Assembly: GCA_007115705.1 (NCBI GenBank)
Contig: QXEO01001125.1
Location: 496,001-560,000 of the forward strand
DNA from: Dactylis glomerata
Taxonomy: Eukaryota; Streptophyta; Magnoliopsida; Poales; Poaceae
Reading direction: 5' to 3'
DNA: 64,000 nt
The notes under the pieces were generated by a model that saw only the letters and a list, made by a program, of their open reading frames with translations, did no database searches and was not told the origin of the DNA. Of the stretch, positions 1-10,162 are shown piece after piece. The stretch's first letter is position 1. Each line of letters opens with the position of its first letter. Both the position numbers and the translations under genes were made by a program.

Positions 1-1359
1 AACAAGTTCCTGAAGTCATATTTCACGGGGAAGCTCCCAAACATCCGAAGACCTGACGGAGGGGGGCCACGTGGCCCCCACACACAGGGGCGGCGCGGCC
101 TGGCCCCTGGCCGCGCCACCCCCTTGTGAGGCCGCGTGGCTCCACCTCTGACAGCCCCCCTTCGCCTACATATACCCCCTGACGAGAAAAACCTAAGGCC
201 CCGATGAGTTTTCCAGAATACATCGCGATCCGCCGCCGCCGTCGACCCGAAGATCGGGAGGGTCCAGAAGCTCTTCCCGGCACCCTGCCGGAGAGGGGAA
301 TCGCCACCGGAGGTCTTCTTCATCGCCATGCTTGCCTCCGGAGCGATGAGTGAGTAGTCTACCTTGGACTATGGGTCCATAGCAGTAGCTAGATGGTTGT
401 CTTCTCCACCATGTGCTTCATGTTTAGATCTCATGAGCTGCCCTACATGATTGAGATCACCGTTATGTAATACTATGATGTTGGTTTGTTGGGATCCGAT
501 GAATATTGGTGTTTATGATTAAGTTGCTGTACTGAATTATATCTTTTGTTATCTCTATGTTGTTTATGATCTTGCATGCTCTCCGTTGTTAGTAGCTATC
601 TTGGCCGAGTAGTTGCTAGTGACTCCAAGAGGGGGTATTTATGCTCGATAGTGGGTTCATGCCTCTATTTCACCTGGGGGAGTGACAGAAACCTCTAAGG
701 TGGTAGATGTGCTGTTGCTACTAGGGAGAAAACAACATTCATATGCTCAAGGGCATATGCTTTGTTTACATTACACACTTTGCTTAATGCAATTATCTGT
801 TGTTTGCAACTTAATACTTTTGGGGTGTTCGGATGATATCCCCGAGGGTGGATTATTAGTCATAGATGCAGTTGGATGGCGGTCTATGTATTTTGTTGTA
901 ATGCCCAGAGTAAATCTCATAGTGATCTTCTTGACATATCACGTTATCTTTATTCTATCAATTGCCCAACTGTAATTTGTTTACCCAGCATGTTATTTTA
1001 TCTATGAAGAGACACCACTAGTGAACTATGGACCCCGGTCCTATTTTAATCATATTGCAATCACCTGTTTACTATTCCCGCACTGTTTACTTTACTAGCA
1101 TATTACTACTGTTTTCCACTCGATACACTCATAACCTTTGTTTCAAGCAAACCGGTGAGATTGACAACCTCATCGCAAGTTGGGAACAAAGTATTTGTTT
1201 GTGTGTGTGCAGGTTCCACAAACACCTTCAGTCGTCATCGTCTCTCTTCTCCTGATCGATAAACCTTGGTTTCTTAACTGAGGGAAAACTAGCCGCTACA
1301 CTCATCATACCTTCCTCTTGGGGTTCCCAACGGGCTGGTCATCACCACGCACAAGGACA
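1..1359 (+). mobile_element. Partial LTR (5' side cut by window) of a non-autonomous TGATACGT-type LTR retrotransposon
   Basis: This matches the LTR at 2335-4005 almost base for base from position 2541 of that copy onward, and matches the LTRs at 41300 and 46700 less closely. It starts inside the LTR because the window cuts it. It lacks roughly 85-110 bp present in the 2335 copy: the sequence jumps near 1213 from the shared CAGGTTCC to the shared CCTTCAGTCG. Similarity to the other LTR ends at 1359, before the normal LTR terminus, so a deletion removed the true 3' end and the primer-binding site. The ORFs inside it (for example 682-975) recur in every LTR copy only because the LTR is repeated, and are not taken as genes. 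Confidence 0.85.
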
Positions 1360-2334
1360 GTTTGCTTACACATCAAATAGCAAGCACATTCCAAAGTAAA
1401 ATTTTCATGTGCTACCTTTCAAAAACCTTCAAAATACTTCTCGTTTTGTGACACTGTTTTCAGCTCATGGGGACGTAGTGGTCGGATTTGCTATCTTCCA
1501 TATTGTTTATTCCAAAAAGAAAAAAAAGGAAAAAAAGAAAGAAAAAAGGCACTCCTCCAAAGAATGTGAATGTTGGTGGGCACCCGATGGAATTGGTTAG
1601 CCATGGTATGTGAAAGGAAAAGGTGGGGAGGAGTGCCAAGTTTTATAAAAAGAGCACGAAGTGCCAATCTCTCTCTCAAAAACTTGCTTTATTTTTGTAT
1701 GGAAGATAGTAAGAACCCCATTGCCAGTCGTTGACAAAGACAACCACCTCTCAAAATCAAGTTTTATCTCTGTTTTACAAACGAAAAGCTCTAGCACATG
1801 TTTAAATCACTGCTTCCCTCTGCGAAGGGCCTTTCTTTTACTTTTATGTTGAGTCACCACCTTCTTTCTTTATGCACCATTAAGAGAGCATAGTTGTCAT
1901 TCTTAGTGTGATATGCATTGTCCCAAGGTTCATTGATTGACTCATATTGTTGGTTTCACTTGTTCTTAAATTATTTGTATCTAGTCGCCCTCTTAAACTT
2001 TGAGGTGTCCTATGCATTTATGTTTTGCTCTCTTTGAAGGACAAGCTAAAAACCATTTGTATGTTTTTCCTTATGATTTGAACACACGTTTGACTTTCAT
2101 TGTTTCATTATCATGATCTTTTGTTTGTGTTCATTTGCATGTTTACAACATGGTTGCTAAGTTCTTATTGTCATGATTATATCTTTCATGCCCATGTTTT
2201 AAGTTCTATTGATCCCAGCTCACCAATGCTTACATATATGATCAAGATTGTGTAGGTGCATGTCACCTCAAAAATTATTCTTTTGTTATCACTTACCTAC
2301 TCGAGGACGAGCAGGAGTTAAGCTTGGGGATGCT
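1360..2334 (+). mobile_element. Truncated internal region of the LTR retrotransposon, ending in the polypurine tract
   Basis: Only 975 bp separate the two LTRs, with no gag or pol coding sequence. From about 1815 to 2334 it matches the last ~515 bp of the internal region of the second family member (46185-46699). That shared part includes a GAGGACGAGCAGGAGTTAAG segment and the purine-rich AAGCTTGGGGATGCT just before the LTR (about 2319-2334), the likely plus-strand primer. An 11-bp perfect inverted repeat, GGCACTCCTCC at 1548-1558 and GGAGGAGTGCC at 1627-1637, lies inside an A-rich stretch and could fold in RNA. No primer-binding site is found after 1359. Confidence 0.75.
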
Positions 2335-4005
2335 TGATACGTCTCAAACGTATCTATAATTTTTGATGCTCCATGCTTGTTTTTACACCATTTGCCTATT
2401 GTTTCGTTACACTTAGTGGTACTTTTATACATTTTCCGGAACTAACCTATTAACGAAGTGCCACAGTGCCAGTTTCCTGTTTTCTGATGTTTTTGTGTTT
2501 CAGAAGTGATACACAGGAAATATTCTCGGAATTGGACGAAACAAGTTCCTGAAGTCATATTTTACGGGGAAGCTCCCAAACATCCGAAGACCTGACGGAG
2601 GGGGGCCACGTGGCCCCCACACATAGGGGCGGTGCGGCCACCCCCCTGGCCGCGCCGGGCCCACGTGAGGGGCCGTGGTCCCTCCTCTGACATCGTCCTT
2701 TCGCCTATATATACCCCCTGACGAGAAAAACCTAAGGGCCCGATCAGTTTTCCAGAATACATCGCGATCCGCCGCCGCCGTCGACCCGAAGATCGGGAGG
2801 GTCCAGAAGCTCTTCCCGGCACCCTGCCGGAGAGGGGAATCGCCACCGGAGGTCTTCTTCATCGCCATGCTTGCCTCCGGAGCGATGAGTGAGTAGTCTA
2901 CCTTGGACTATGGGTCCATAGCAGTAGCTAGATGGTTGTCCTCTCCACCATGTGCTTCATGTTTAGATCTCATGAGCTGCCCTACATGATTGAGATCACC
3001 GTTATGTAATTCTATGATGTTGGTTTGTTGGGATCCGATGAATATTGGTGTTTATGATTAAGTTGCTGTACTGAATTATATCTTTTGTTATCTCTATGTT
3101 GTTTATAATCTTGCATGCTCTCCGTTGTTAGTAGCTATCTTGGCCGAGTAGTTGCTAGTGACTCCAAGAGGGGGTATTTATGCTCGATAGTGGGTTCATG
3201 TCTCTATTTCACCTGGGGGAGTGACAGAAACCTCTAAGGTGGTAGATGTGCTGTTGCTACTAGGGAGAAAACAACATTCATATGCTCAAGGGCATATGCT
3301 TTGTTTACATTACACACTTTGCTTAATGCAATTATCTGTTGTTCGCAACTTAATACTTTTGGGGTGTTCGGATTGATATCCCCGAGGGTGGATTATTAGT
3401 CATAGATGCAGTTGGATGGCGGTCTATGTATTTTGTTGTAATGCCCAGAGTAAATCTCATAGTGATCTTCTTGACATATCACGTTATCTTTATTCTATCA
3501 ATTGCCCAACTGTAATTTGTTTACCCAGCATGTTATTTATCTATGGAGAGACACCACTAGTGAACTATGGACCCCGGTCCTATTTTAATCATATTGCAAT
3601 CACCTGTTTACTTTTCCCGCACTGTTTACTTTACTCGCATATTACTACTGTTTTCCACTCGATACACTCATAACCTTTGTTTCAAGCAAACCGGTGAGAT
3701 TGACAACCTCATCGCAAGTTGGGAACAAAGTATTTGTTTGTGTGTGTGCAGGTTCCGCGTTGCTGCTGGCCGAAGACGAGTCAACAAGTATCGTTAACGG
3801 CGCCCTTGTTGGAGTGTTATTAAGCCAGTCTGCATCACCTTCAGTCGTCACCGTCTCTCTTCTTCAAGATCGACATTAAACCTTGGTTTCTTAACTGAGG
3901 GAAAACTAGCCGCTACACTCATCATACCTTCCTCTTGGGGTTTCCAACGGGCTGGTCATCACCACGCACAAGGACATACTGCTCCCATGTCAACTAAACG
4001 CCACA
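2335..4005 (+). mobile_element. Complete LTR (about 1.67 kb), TGATACGT...CCACA
   Basis: The LTR opens with TGATACGTCT directly after the polypurine tract. By alignment with the LTR at 41300-42978 it ends in ...AACGCCACA at 4005, giving 1671 bp against 1679 bp. A TATATATACCCC-type TATA box lies near 2706. The LTR is preceded by a polypurine tract, as a 3' LTR would be, and followed by a primer-binding-site-like sequence, as a 5' LTR would be. It is therefore shared by two element bodies. Family assignment beyond a Ty3-type Pooideae element is not attempted. Confidence 0.85.
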
Positions 4006-4037
4006 ATCTTTTCTGGCGCCATCACACGAGTAGCACA
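4006..4037 (+). mobile_element. Remnant of primer-binding-site region after the LTR
   Basis: The sequence after the LTR reads ATCTTTTCTGGCGCC (4006-4020). In the second family member the LTR is followed by a similar spacer and TCTGGCGCCGTTGCCGGGG, a primer-binding site for tRNA-Asp. Here homology stops after TGGCGCC (4014-4020) and the body of this second element is missing. The stretch shows that the 2335-4005 LTR once had an internal region to its right. Confidence 0.6.
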
Positions 4038-4039
4038 TA

Positions 4040-4308
4040 CTCCCTCTGTTCCTTGATATAAGGTGTATAATTTTCTGTGAAAAATTCCAGAATATAAGGT
4101 GTATGGCGAGATTATGGGATTTTTTTACACAATTTAGGAGTCAATCTGATTAGGAGAGATAAGATATCACTATTTCTCTATTGTCCTCTATTCTCGCATC
4201 GATCACCTACCTGTATTAACATCTAAAAGTATCAAATTTGCCCTTTTAGCATGTGTGTTAATATTCGTGCAAGAAAACTATACACCTTATATTAAAGAAC
4301 AGAGGGAG
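4040..4308. mobile_element. Stowaway-type (Tc1/mariner) MITE, 269 bp
   Basis: The termini are inverted: CTCCCTCTGTTCCTTGATAT at the left and its complement-like AAAGAACAGAGGGAG at the right. TA target-site duplications flank both ends (4038-4039 and 4309-4310). The element has no coding capacity and an AT-rich interior, as is usual for Stowaway MITEs. Confidence 0.9.
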
Positions 4309-4310
4309 TA

Positions 4311-4777
4311 CAACCTTAAGATTTTTATCTTTATGCGTTAAGGAGTAAGAATAAGACCCTATTAGAGCGAGGAACAAAGACTATCTTGATTTTAGAAGAA
4401 AGAAAGGCTACATCAATGTTCTATCATACCTTTTACCATTGATAACCTAACCAGACATTTGACTTCCATGGAGTTGCACCGACAATTTTCCATTGCAAAG
4501 GTGATGTGAGCTTCTTCTTTTTGGGTGCCAATGTGGACATGCACATGTCTCACCAATCAACTATTGAGATGATTCCAAATTTAGTTGCTGGATGATTGGT
4601 CATCATCATTATTCATGAAAAGGTATGCTTGGTGCAAACAAACATCAAGTTTGCATGGATGAAGTGTTAGTGTTATTCTCCAAATATATACATGCTTCCA
4701 ATTCAAATGTATGCGCAGTTCATGCATTACATTGCTTCAGGGTACCTTGGAGGCATGATTTGCTTGTTTATTTCATA
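4311..4777. repeat. Block D1, first copy of a locus-specific non-coding repeat
   Basis: This stretch aligns with 13310-13740 and, more weakly, with 35720-35990. Shared landmarks include CCTTAAGAT-TTATCTTTATGC, GGGTGCCAAT-TGGACAT and TTGGATGATTGGTCATCAT. It stops abruptly at 4777 where a minus-strand Helitron end begins, while the 13310 copy continues. It has no convincing ORF and looks like an old duplicated intergenic segment of the array described in the summary. Confidence 0.65.
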
Positions 4778-5451
4778 CTAGTAAGTGTGCACGTGCAACG
4801 CACATCTTTACAATATAACACATGTTTTTACTCCTTTTTTATATTAATTCCCTTTCTATCGTTTTTCTTCGTCTCAATCTTCATAAAATGTCCTCAAGCA
4901 GCACACATTTTCTATGTAAATTCAAGCTTCATCTCCTGCATCCTGCATCTGGTAACTCTAATACTCGTAAGCCATGAGAAATAAAAAAAAATCATGCATG
5001 TCTAAACGTCAAATCAAATAGCCTACAATCTCATTTAAACATAGAAAACATTCTCAGAATATTCATAGAAAATAACATAATTTACGAAATTCACTTTTTT
5101 TTTTAAATTGTGGTGTTCACAACTTCTACAATGCACAGTTGATTCCGGTTCCCACAACATACGTCCTATATAAAAGTAATAATAAATTATTAATAAGCAA
5201 CATGTAAGAACTGCTAGTCAAAAACTCTGATTCAAGAAGCAAGAAGAGAACCAGAAGTGCTAGTGAAAAACTGCTTCATATGATCTATCATGCTCCAAAA
5301 TTTCCCGTATCATATTAGTAAATATATAAATAGTTAAATTGAGCACATTTCATATATTATCATGTTCTAGTTGAGATGAGAAAAAAACTCCATCAGGTTG
5401 GATATGAGAATAATTACCTGGACCTTTGTTTGATCTGGTTCATACTACAGA
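4778..5451 (-). mobile_element. Candidate minus-strand Helitron: 3' end certain in form, 5' end tentative
   Basis: Read on the minus strand, the left end is GTTGCACGTGCACACTTACTAG followed by T. This is a Helitron-type terminus (CTAG, host T) with a GTGCACGTGCAAC-type stem just upstream. It cuts block D1 cleanly. A possible 5' end is a minus-strand TCTGTAGTATG preceded by A near 5451, but nothing independent supports it. The interior is AT-rich with no coding sequence. Confidence 0.45.
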
Positions 5452-5735
5452 TTCTAATTTAAAAATTTTGTTTGCAGCTTTAAATGATTCAAGTTCAAGT
5501 GCACCATCTTGTTCAAATGTATGAAAATCAGAATGCAAAAATACCCAATTAAAAAACAAAGGCTGGTTCCGTCCATTTTGTCAAGATAAACATATTTATC
5601 GAAGCGCCTTGGTTAAAAATGCTGCTTATTGGTTTACAAGCAATATTTTATTACAAGTTTTATGATGATTGACATTTTTAGTAACCGTCCATCCACTCCG
5701 ATCTAACGGACGTAAAATAGACGGAACCAAACTGA
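5452..5735. other. AT-rich intergenic stretch, nothing recognised
   Basis: No ORF, RNA gene or terminal repeat can be supported. The segment leads into the inverted GGTACC motifs near 5743. Confidence 0.4.
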
Positions 5736-7075
5736 CGGAACCCTATGGTACCACGGTACCGTTATATCGTGGGATCGGTACCAAAAAAATATAGGACCAA
5801 TACCTCTTATTTATTTAACAGAAACTGTAAAAGATAAACGTTCTTTCAAGCGGACAAATCGCTGGATAATCGTAGGCACATCCTAAAGCACCGAACAAAG
5901 GTTGAACATGGATCGTGAGCTCCCAACGCCCGGCTGCCTGACTAGGACCCCGGCGAGCTCGTCTAGGCCAACCGCAGAAACGCGCAGTACAACCTCGCAC
6001 CAATGAGCAGGACGACGCCTACGAGAAGGTCATGCTGCTATTTGTTCTCCCAATGCCCAACTTCGGGGAGCACGATGGGAACTGCACCCCGTTTGGCTCA
6101 CGCCAATGCCGGCGAACGCCGTTCCCGTGTTAGAGATCTCATAACACCTTGTCATTTAACCTTGCCCAACTCGCCTCTCTCCTCCCTCCAAAAAACAGCT
6201 TCTCTGGTGCCTTTCTGCAGCGAGAACGCGATCGGCATTTGGTTCATGCCACCACCAGCTTGGCTTCTTGTTCCGCCACACTCGACCCCGAAGAGCCTTT
6301 CCACCTTGCCCGTTAGCACCACCTTGTTAGCCTTGTGCTTTTCCCTAAAGGAATCGAGCGCTCGGGCCCTATGTAGGCGTCACTGTTCTCATCTCTTCGT
6401 GTGCCAGCCGAGCTCGCCGACGTGACGCACCAGAGCAGCAGCTGGCTGCGGCTTGCCGCACGGCACACGTTTCTCTGGCTGCGCTGCTGGAAGCCTGAGC
6501 AGAAGCAAGCCACGCTCGCCGCCCCCGCGCGTGGGCAGCCGCATGCAGCATCTCCCCGTCCAGGCGGCCACCATCATCGCGCGCGAACAGCTAAAGCAGT
6601 AGCAGGCCATGCTAGCCGCCCCACGTGTGAGCAGCTGCAGGCTGCCGCGTGTGAGCAGCAGCTTGTGACGCTCGCCGGCCTCCTCCGTGCGTGAGCAGCA
6701 GCTCGTGGCGCTCGCCGGCCGCCTCCGTGCGCCTCCGCGTGCGACCAGCTGCAGATAGTCGCGCTCGCCGGCTGCCGAGGCGCTCGCCGGCCGCCCTGTG
6801 TGCAAGCTCGCGGCGCTCACCGGCCTCCACATGCGCGAACTCATCGGATGCCTCCGAGAAATTTGTCCACCCAAGCTCAGGAGAAGAAAAGGAAAAGAAA
6901 GAATAGGAAAAAAAGAAAAGAAGGCACGATCTAACACATGAATGTGCGTTGTCTCAGACATGCAGCGATAAATTAAAGCATTCTAGCAATTTATAAAAGG
7001 TCGTTTATTGATTTAATCAACGGTTATAAAAAATCCAACTTAACGGTACCAGACGGTACCACGGTTCCGTGCCAA
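5736..7075. mobile_element. Candidate TIR element with GC-rich captured core (Pack-MULE-like)
   Basis: At the left (about 5743-5765) two GGTACC motifs are followed by GTTA. The same arrangement occurs in inverted orientation at about 7045-7072, ending in ACGGTTCCGT. The DNA between is strikingly GC-rich from about 5880 to 6850, while the flanks are AT-rich. The core includes a repeated GAGCAGCAGCT / CGCTCGCCGGCC pattern (6600-6830) and short gene-like pieces such as one encoding PMPNFGEHDGN (about 6050-6085). A GC-rich gene fragment between AT-rich inverted ends fits a Pack-MULE, but no clean 9-bp target duplication was found. ORFs in all frames here reflect base composition. Confidence 0.4.
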
Positions 7076-7084
7076 TCACCGTAA

Positions 7085-7500
7085 AAGAATTAACCAAGGA
7101 TTCTATTTACTCCACTTTTAACTTTGTAATCTTGGTTGGAAACAACAACCAACATGATTATATATAGTTTTCATATAGTCACAAACTCACAACTCAATTC
7201 TACTTCGCAGAAAGTAATTGAAGGAGGTACATGGTGTATGTTCAATGGGGAAGTCACATGTGTGACTATTCCAGTGTGCAGTCTGATAATTGGAACATAA
7301 ACGTCAGCAAGCAAAACTATGTGACTATCAAGCCAGAGAATGATATATATATGTTCAAACGGGGAAGTCACATTAGGCGTCCTACCTAATACATATTGCT
7401 CCTTCTCCCGGTTTTCAAGAACAAACAACTACCAAGAACAAAAATTTAATGCAGCATCGGCACCTCATCATTTACACCCTTGGACCCTCCCCATGTACGT
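7085..7500. repeat. Block U1, upstream region of the first glycine-rich pseudogene
   Basis: It aligns with 12907-13140. Shared landmarks include the TTGGTTG-AAACAACAA segment and TCAATGGGGAAGTCACAT (7236-7254 and 13059-13077). In this copy the block continues into a TATA box and pseudogene at 7516. In the second copy that gene part is missing. It is probably ancestral promoter-distal DNA of the duplicated locus. Confidence 0.55.
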
Positions 7501-7515
7501 GCTCCTGGTCGCTAC

Positions 7516-7866
7516 CTATTTAAATTGTGAACTCCACCGCACCACAGCACAAGTGTATCAGTCGGAGCATCTCACGTCCACAACACACTAGTAAAACCGA
7601 TCTATATCCATTCCCAAGAAGTGCTCTGGCACTATCTCTGCTCTGCCTCACTCTTGCGGCACACGCCGTGTTGGCGGGCAGAACCGTGCCTGTTCATGGA
7701 CGTGGGAGGCATGGGTAATATGCTGGGTCTCCCAGCCAAGATCGAAGCCTACCGCGGGGGCTTTGACAACAAGAGCGCTGGCGTCATCATTGGTGTCAGG
7801 GACCCACTCGGTTCTGTAGGGCGCGACGCCGGGAGTGCGAAGTTGTTCGCAATTCAAACCGATCGC
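7516..7866 (+). pseudogene. Broken gene for a small secreted glycine-rich protein, copy A
   Basis: A TATA-like CCTATTTAAA (7516-7525) and a roughly 90-bp leader precede a frame that reads ALALSLLCLTLAAHAVLAGRT (7625-7687). This is a good signal peptide: a hydrophobic stretch with an AxA-type cleavage site. The frame then shifts, and the next reading frame gives DVGGMGNMLGLPA, GGFDNKS and IIGVRDPLGSVGR (about 7697-7830). The same Gly-rich motifs occur in copies B, C and E. The expected start codon appears lost: ATTCCCAAGAAG stands where ATG-GCC-AAG would fit. The leader-plus-Gly-rich layout resembles plant cell-wall glycine-rich proteins, but that is inference. The copy is cut on the right by a GC-rich TIR element near 7861. 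Confidence 0.55.
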
Positions 7867-8877
7867 GAATTGATCACGAATCTGATAAGTGAGGCCCACC
7901 TGTAAGTGCTGAGTTGGCAAAAAAAGTTGTACACATGCTAAGGTGGACAAGGGCCCACTTGTCAGCGCATAAAACAATCAAAATAAATAATAAAAATAAT
8001 AATTCAACATCCCACCTCATTACCTACCACCGCAGGGCAGATTTCCGGCCACCGCTAGAGTCCTCCCTGAGATCACCGCCCCGCGCCTCCCCACGCCCGG
8101 CGCTGACCCTGAGCTCGCCGTGTCGCTCCCAGCTCCGGTCCGAGCTCGCCACCCCCGTGCCTGCACCGAGCTTTTCGCCTAGCACATGCGTCAGCCGGAG
8201 CTCGCCACCCCGCCATGCGCCTGCCCCAAAGTGCTCCAGCTCGAGCTCGCCGCCCCGCCCTGCGCAGGCCTCGAGCTATGCCTACCCCAAGCTGCGCCGA
8301 CCCAAGCTCACTACCCACCCCACCCCGCACTGCCCCAGCCCCTAGGACCGCCGCCGGCGAGCTCTGGCCAGAGACGGGCACGACGAGCTTCGGCCAGGGG
8401 CAGGTGCGGCGAGCTTCGAACATGGGTGGGTGCAGGCTAGCTCGAGTGGGCGCGACGAGCTGCTCTGGCCAGGGGTGGGCGCAGGCGATTGCGGTGACCG
8501 CGAGTTCCCAATAGAGCACCGCCGACGGAATGCTGAGCGTCGCATGATCGTGTGGCCATGTCCGCGGATGGAAGAGAAGCGAAGGGGGTCGGGGGAGGCG
8601 CGGCGGTGCAGGAAGGGCCTGGGAGGGGCTCGCCGGAGGTGGTGGCAAGCTGGCCAGAGAGGGGGCGGTGGGTCAATGGAATGGGAGAGAGGATGGGATA
8701 AAGAGGAGTTCTCTTTTTTAAAAAAAATTGAGCTGACATGTGGGCCCTATCTACATCACCAAATTTGCCTTTTTTTAATCCAAAAAATTGCAATTGGGTT
8801 GACATGTGGGACCCAATGCCACGCCAGCCCTAACTAGTGGGTCCCTGCTGTCAGTTTTGGTGTCAATTCTAGCGATG
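7861..8877. mobile_element. Candidate TIR element with GC-rich core, inserted in copy A
   Basis: The left end contains GATCGCGAATTGATCAC, then AAGTGAGGCCCACCTG and GGGCCCACTTGTCAG. The right end, read in reverse complement, contains ATCGCTAGAATTGACAC, then GACAGCAGGGACCCACTAG and GGGCCCACATGTCAG. These form imperfect terminal and subterminal inverted repeats. The core (about 8030-8690) is very GC-rich and rich in GAGCTCGCC motifs. No product can be named. The layout resembles a Pack-MULE or other non-autonomous TIR element. Exact ends and target duplication are uncertain. Confidence 0.45.
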
Positions 8878-9239
8878 TAGGCGGACAGTCCGCGTAATTA
8901 GTGCATGGAACAAATTTGTAATTATTTGAGTAGGTGATTAGCGAGAGAATTATCTGACGGACATGGATCGATGGTCTGGCGGGCGTCTACCTGCATCCCT
9001 AGTCAATTCATTGCCAATGTCAATTTAGTGTGAATTACGGACAAGTTTGCAAAATATCGCAGTTTTTTGTGATTTAAACGTAAAGTCGTGATTTTCCGAA
9101 ATTTAAGCTTAGAAGTCGTGGTTCTATGCTAACAACTTAAAAAAATACTAAGAAATAGAATGCTGCAATATATTACGTTGAATTTTCGTTGAACTAAATG
9201 AACCCCTAGAAGTAGATCGAGCACCTCATAGTGCCCTGG
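8878..9239. other. Intergenic stretch, nothing recognised
   Basis: It lies between the TIR element and the promoter region of copy B. No ORF, RNA or repeat ends can be supported. Confidence 0.4.
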
Positions 9240-9640
9240 CCGGCCTCCTTTAGATCGTCCACCTGCCCCGGTCTCTCCTTCACTTGCTGGCTGGCTCGCG
9301 ACGCCTACTTAAACTGCATTCTCTACCACAAGTGCAGTGGCAGCAGCGTCACACGCGCACGGACTCATACGACATAGCAAGAGAAGAATGTAGAGCTAGA
9401 GTCATGGTCAAAAACCTGTTTGTGGGCGTGGGAGGCATCCAGGAGCTGCCGGGCCAGACCGTAGTGGACGGCGGCTGGGGATTCAGCACCATATGCGCAT
9501 GCGTCTTCATCTTCGCTACTGTACTGTGTTGTCCATGACATCCCATCCAGAAGGTCCACGTGGCGGCACCCCGTTGCCGTTGGTCAGGCTGGGAGGCGGG
9601 TACGGGCGGCGGCGGTACAACACGCTCCGCTAAGAAAGCT
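9240..9640 (+). pseudogene. Broken glycine-rich protein gene, copy B
   Basis: A TATA-like CTACTTAAAC lies near 9305. The leader includes ATACGACATAGCAAGAG, a motif shared with copies D and E. An ATG at 9404 opens a 44-codon frame (9404-9538) beginning MVKNLFVGVGGIQELPG, which matches the VGVGGIGNL motif of copy C. The signal-peptide segment seen in copy A is missing. Downstream, in another frame, Gly-rich sequence continues (GGGYGRRRYNTLR, stop near 9633), so a frameshift splits the gene. The 44-residue ORF could be translated, but decay is the simpler reading. Confidence 0.5.
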
Positions 9641-10162
9641 ACAGTCGGTGATGTCGTAGTGCGGTGGCACTCACCAGCTATGTAATGAAATTAAGAAACG
9701 CAGAGTGAAGAAAAAAGAACCTAAATACACAGCATGGCATTTCGGGACCCAACGTGAAAATTATAACGTGTGGAGATGTATTTGAAATATGCTTTTTATA
9801 CACAGTAGTTTAAATATGTGTTGGAGTCATTGACATCATATTGCAGTTTTTATGAGTAAAATATTATTTTGATCGGCGGGAAGCTTTGCCAACACGGATC
9901 ACATATAATCTGATTCTCCTATAAGCATTCCCATTGTGAGAGTAGTGGGTCTTGGGATGGATCAGATCGTAGAATTGCTGAAAAAAAAAGTGAACTATCA
10001 CGAATACAGTGTTCCAGATTGTGTGGTTCTGTTTTAAAAAAATTGATGCTTTAGCATAACTGCCCCAACATCACGCACTTGGATGTTTATGATTTTCCTC
10101 CCATCATGGTTCATCTTGAATTTCGGAGGTGGTGGTTTCGCTGTCACGAGCATATGAACTTA
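9641..10162. other. Intergenic stretch, nothing recognised
   Basis: AT-rich DNA downstream of copy B, ending at the A that precedes the first Helitron. No supported feature. Confidence 0.4.

Noticed and set aside
682..975. ORF repeated at 682, 42184, 47553 and 49163 (METS/MTETSKVVDVLLL type)
   Set aside because: It lies inside the LTR and recurs only because the LTR does; it varies in length through indels and has no domain.
6389..6961. 190-codon minus-strand ORF, Arg/Ala/Ser-rich
   Set aside because: It sits in a GC-rich block where all six frames are open; sequence is low-complexity and shows no known domain.
8073..8648. 191-codon minus-strand ORF, Pro/Ala-rich
   Set aside because: Same reason: GC-rich composition, overlapping frames on both strands.
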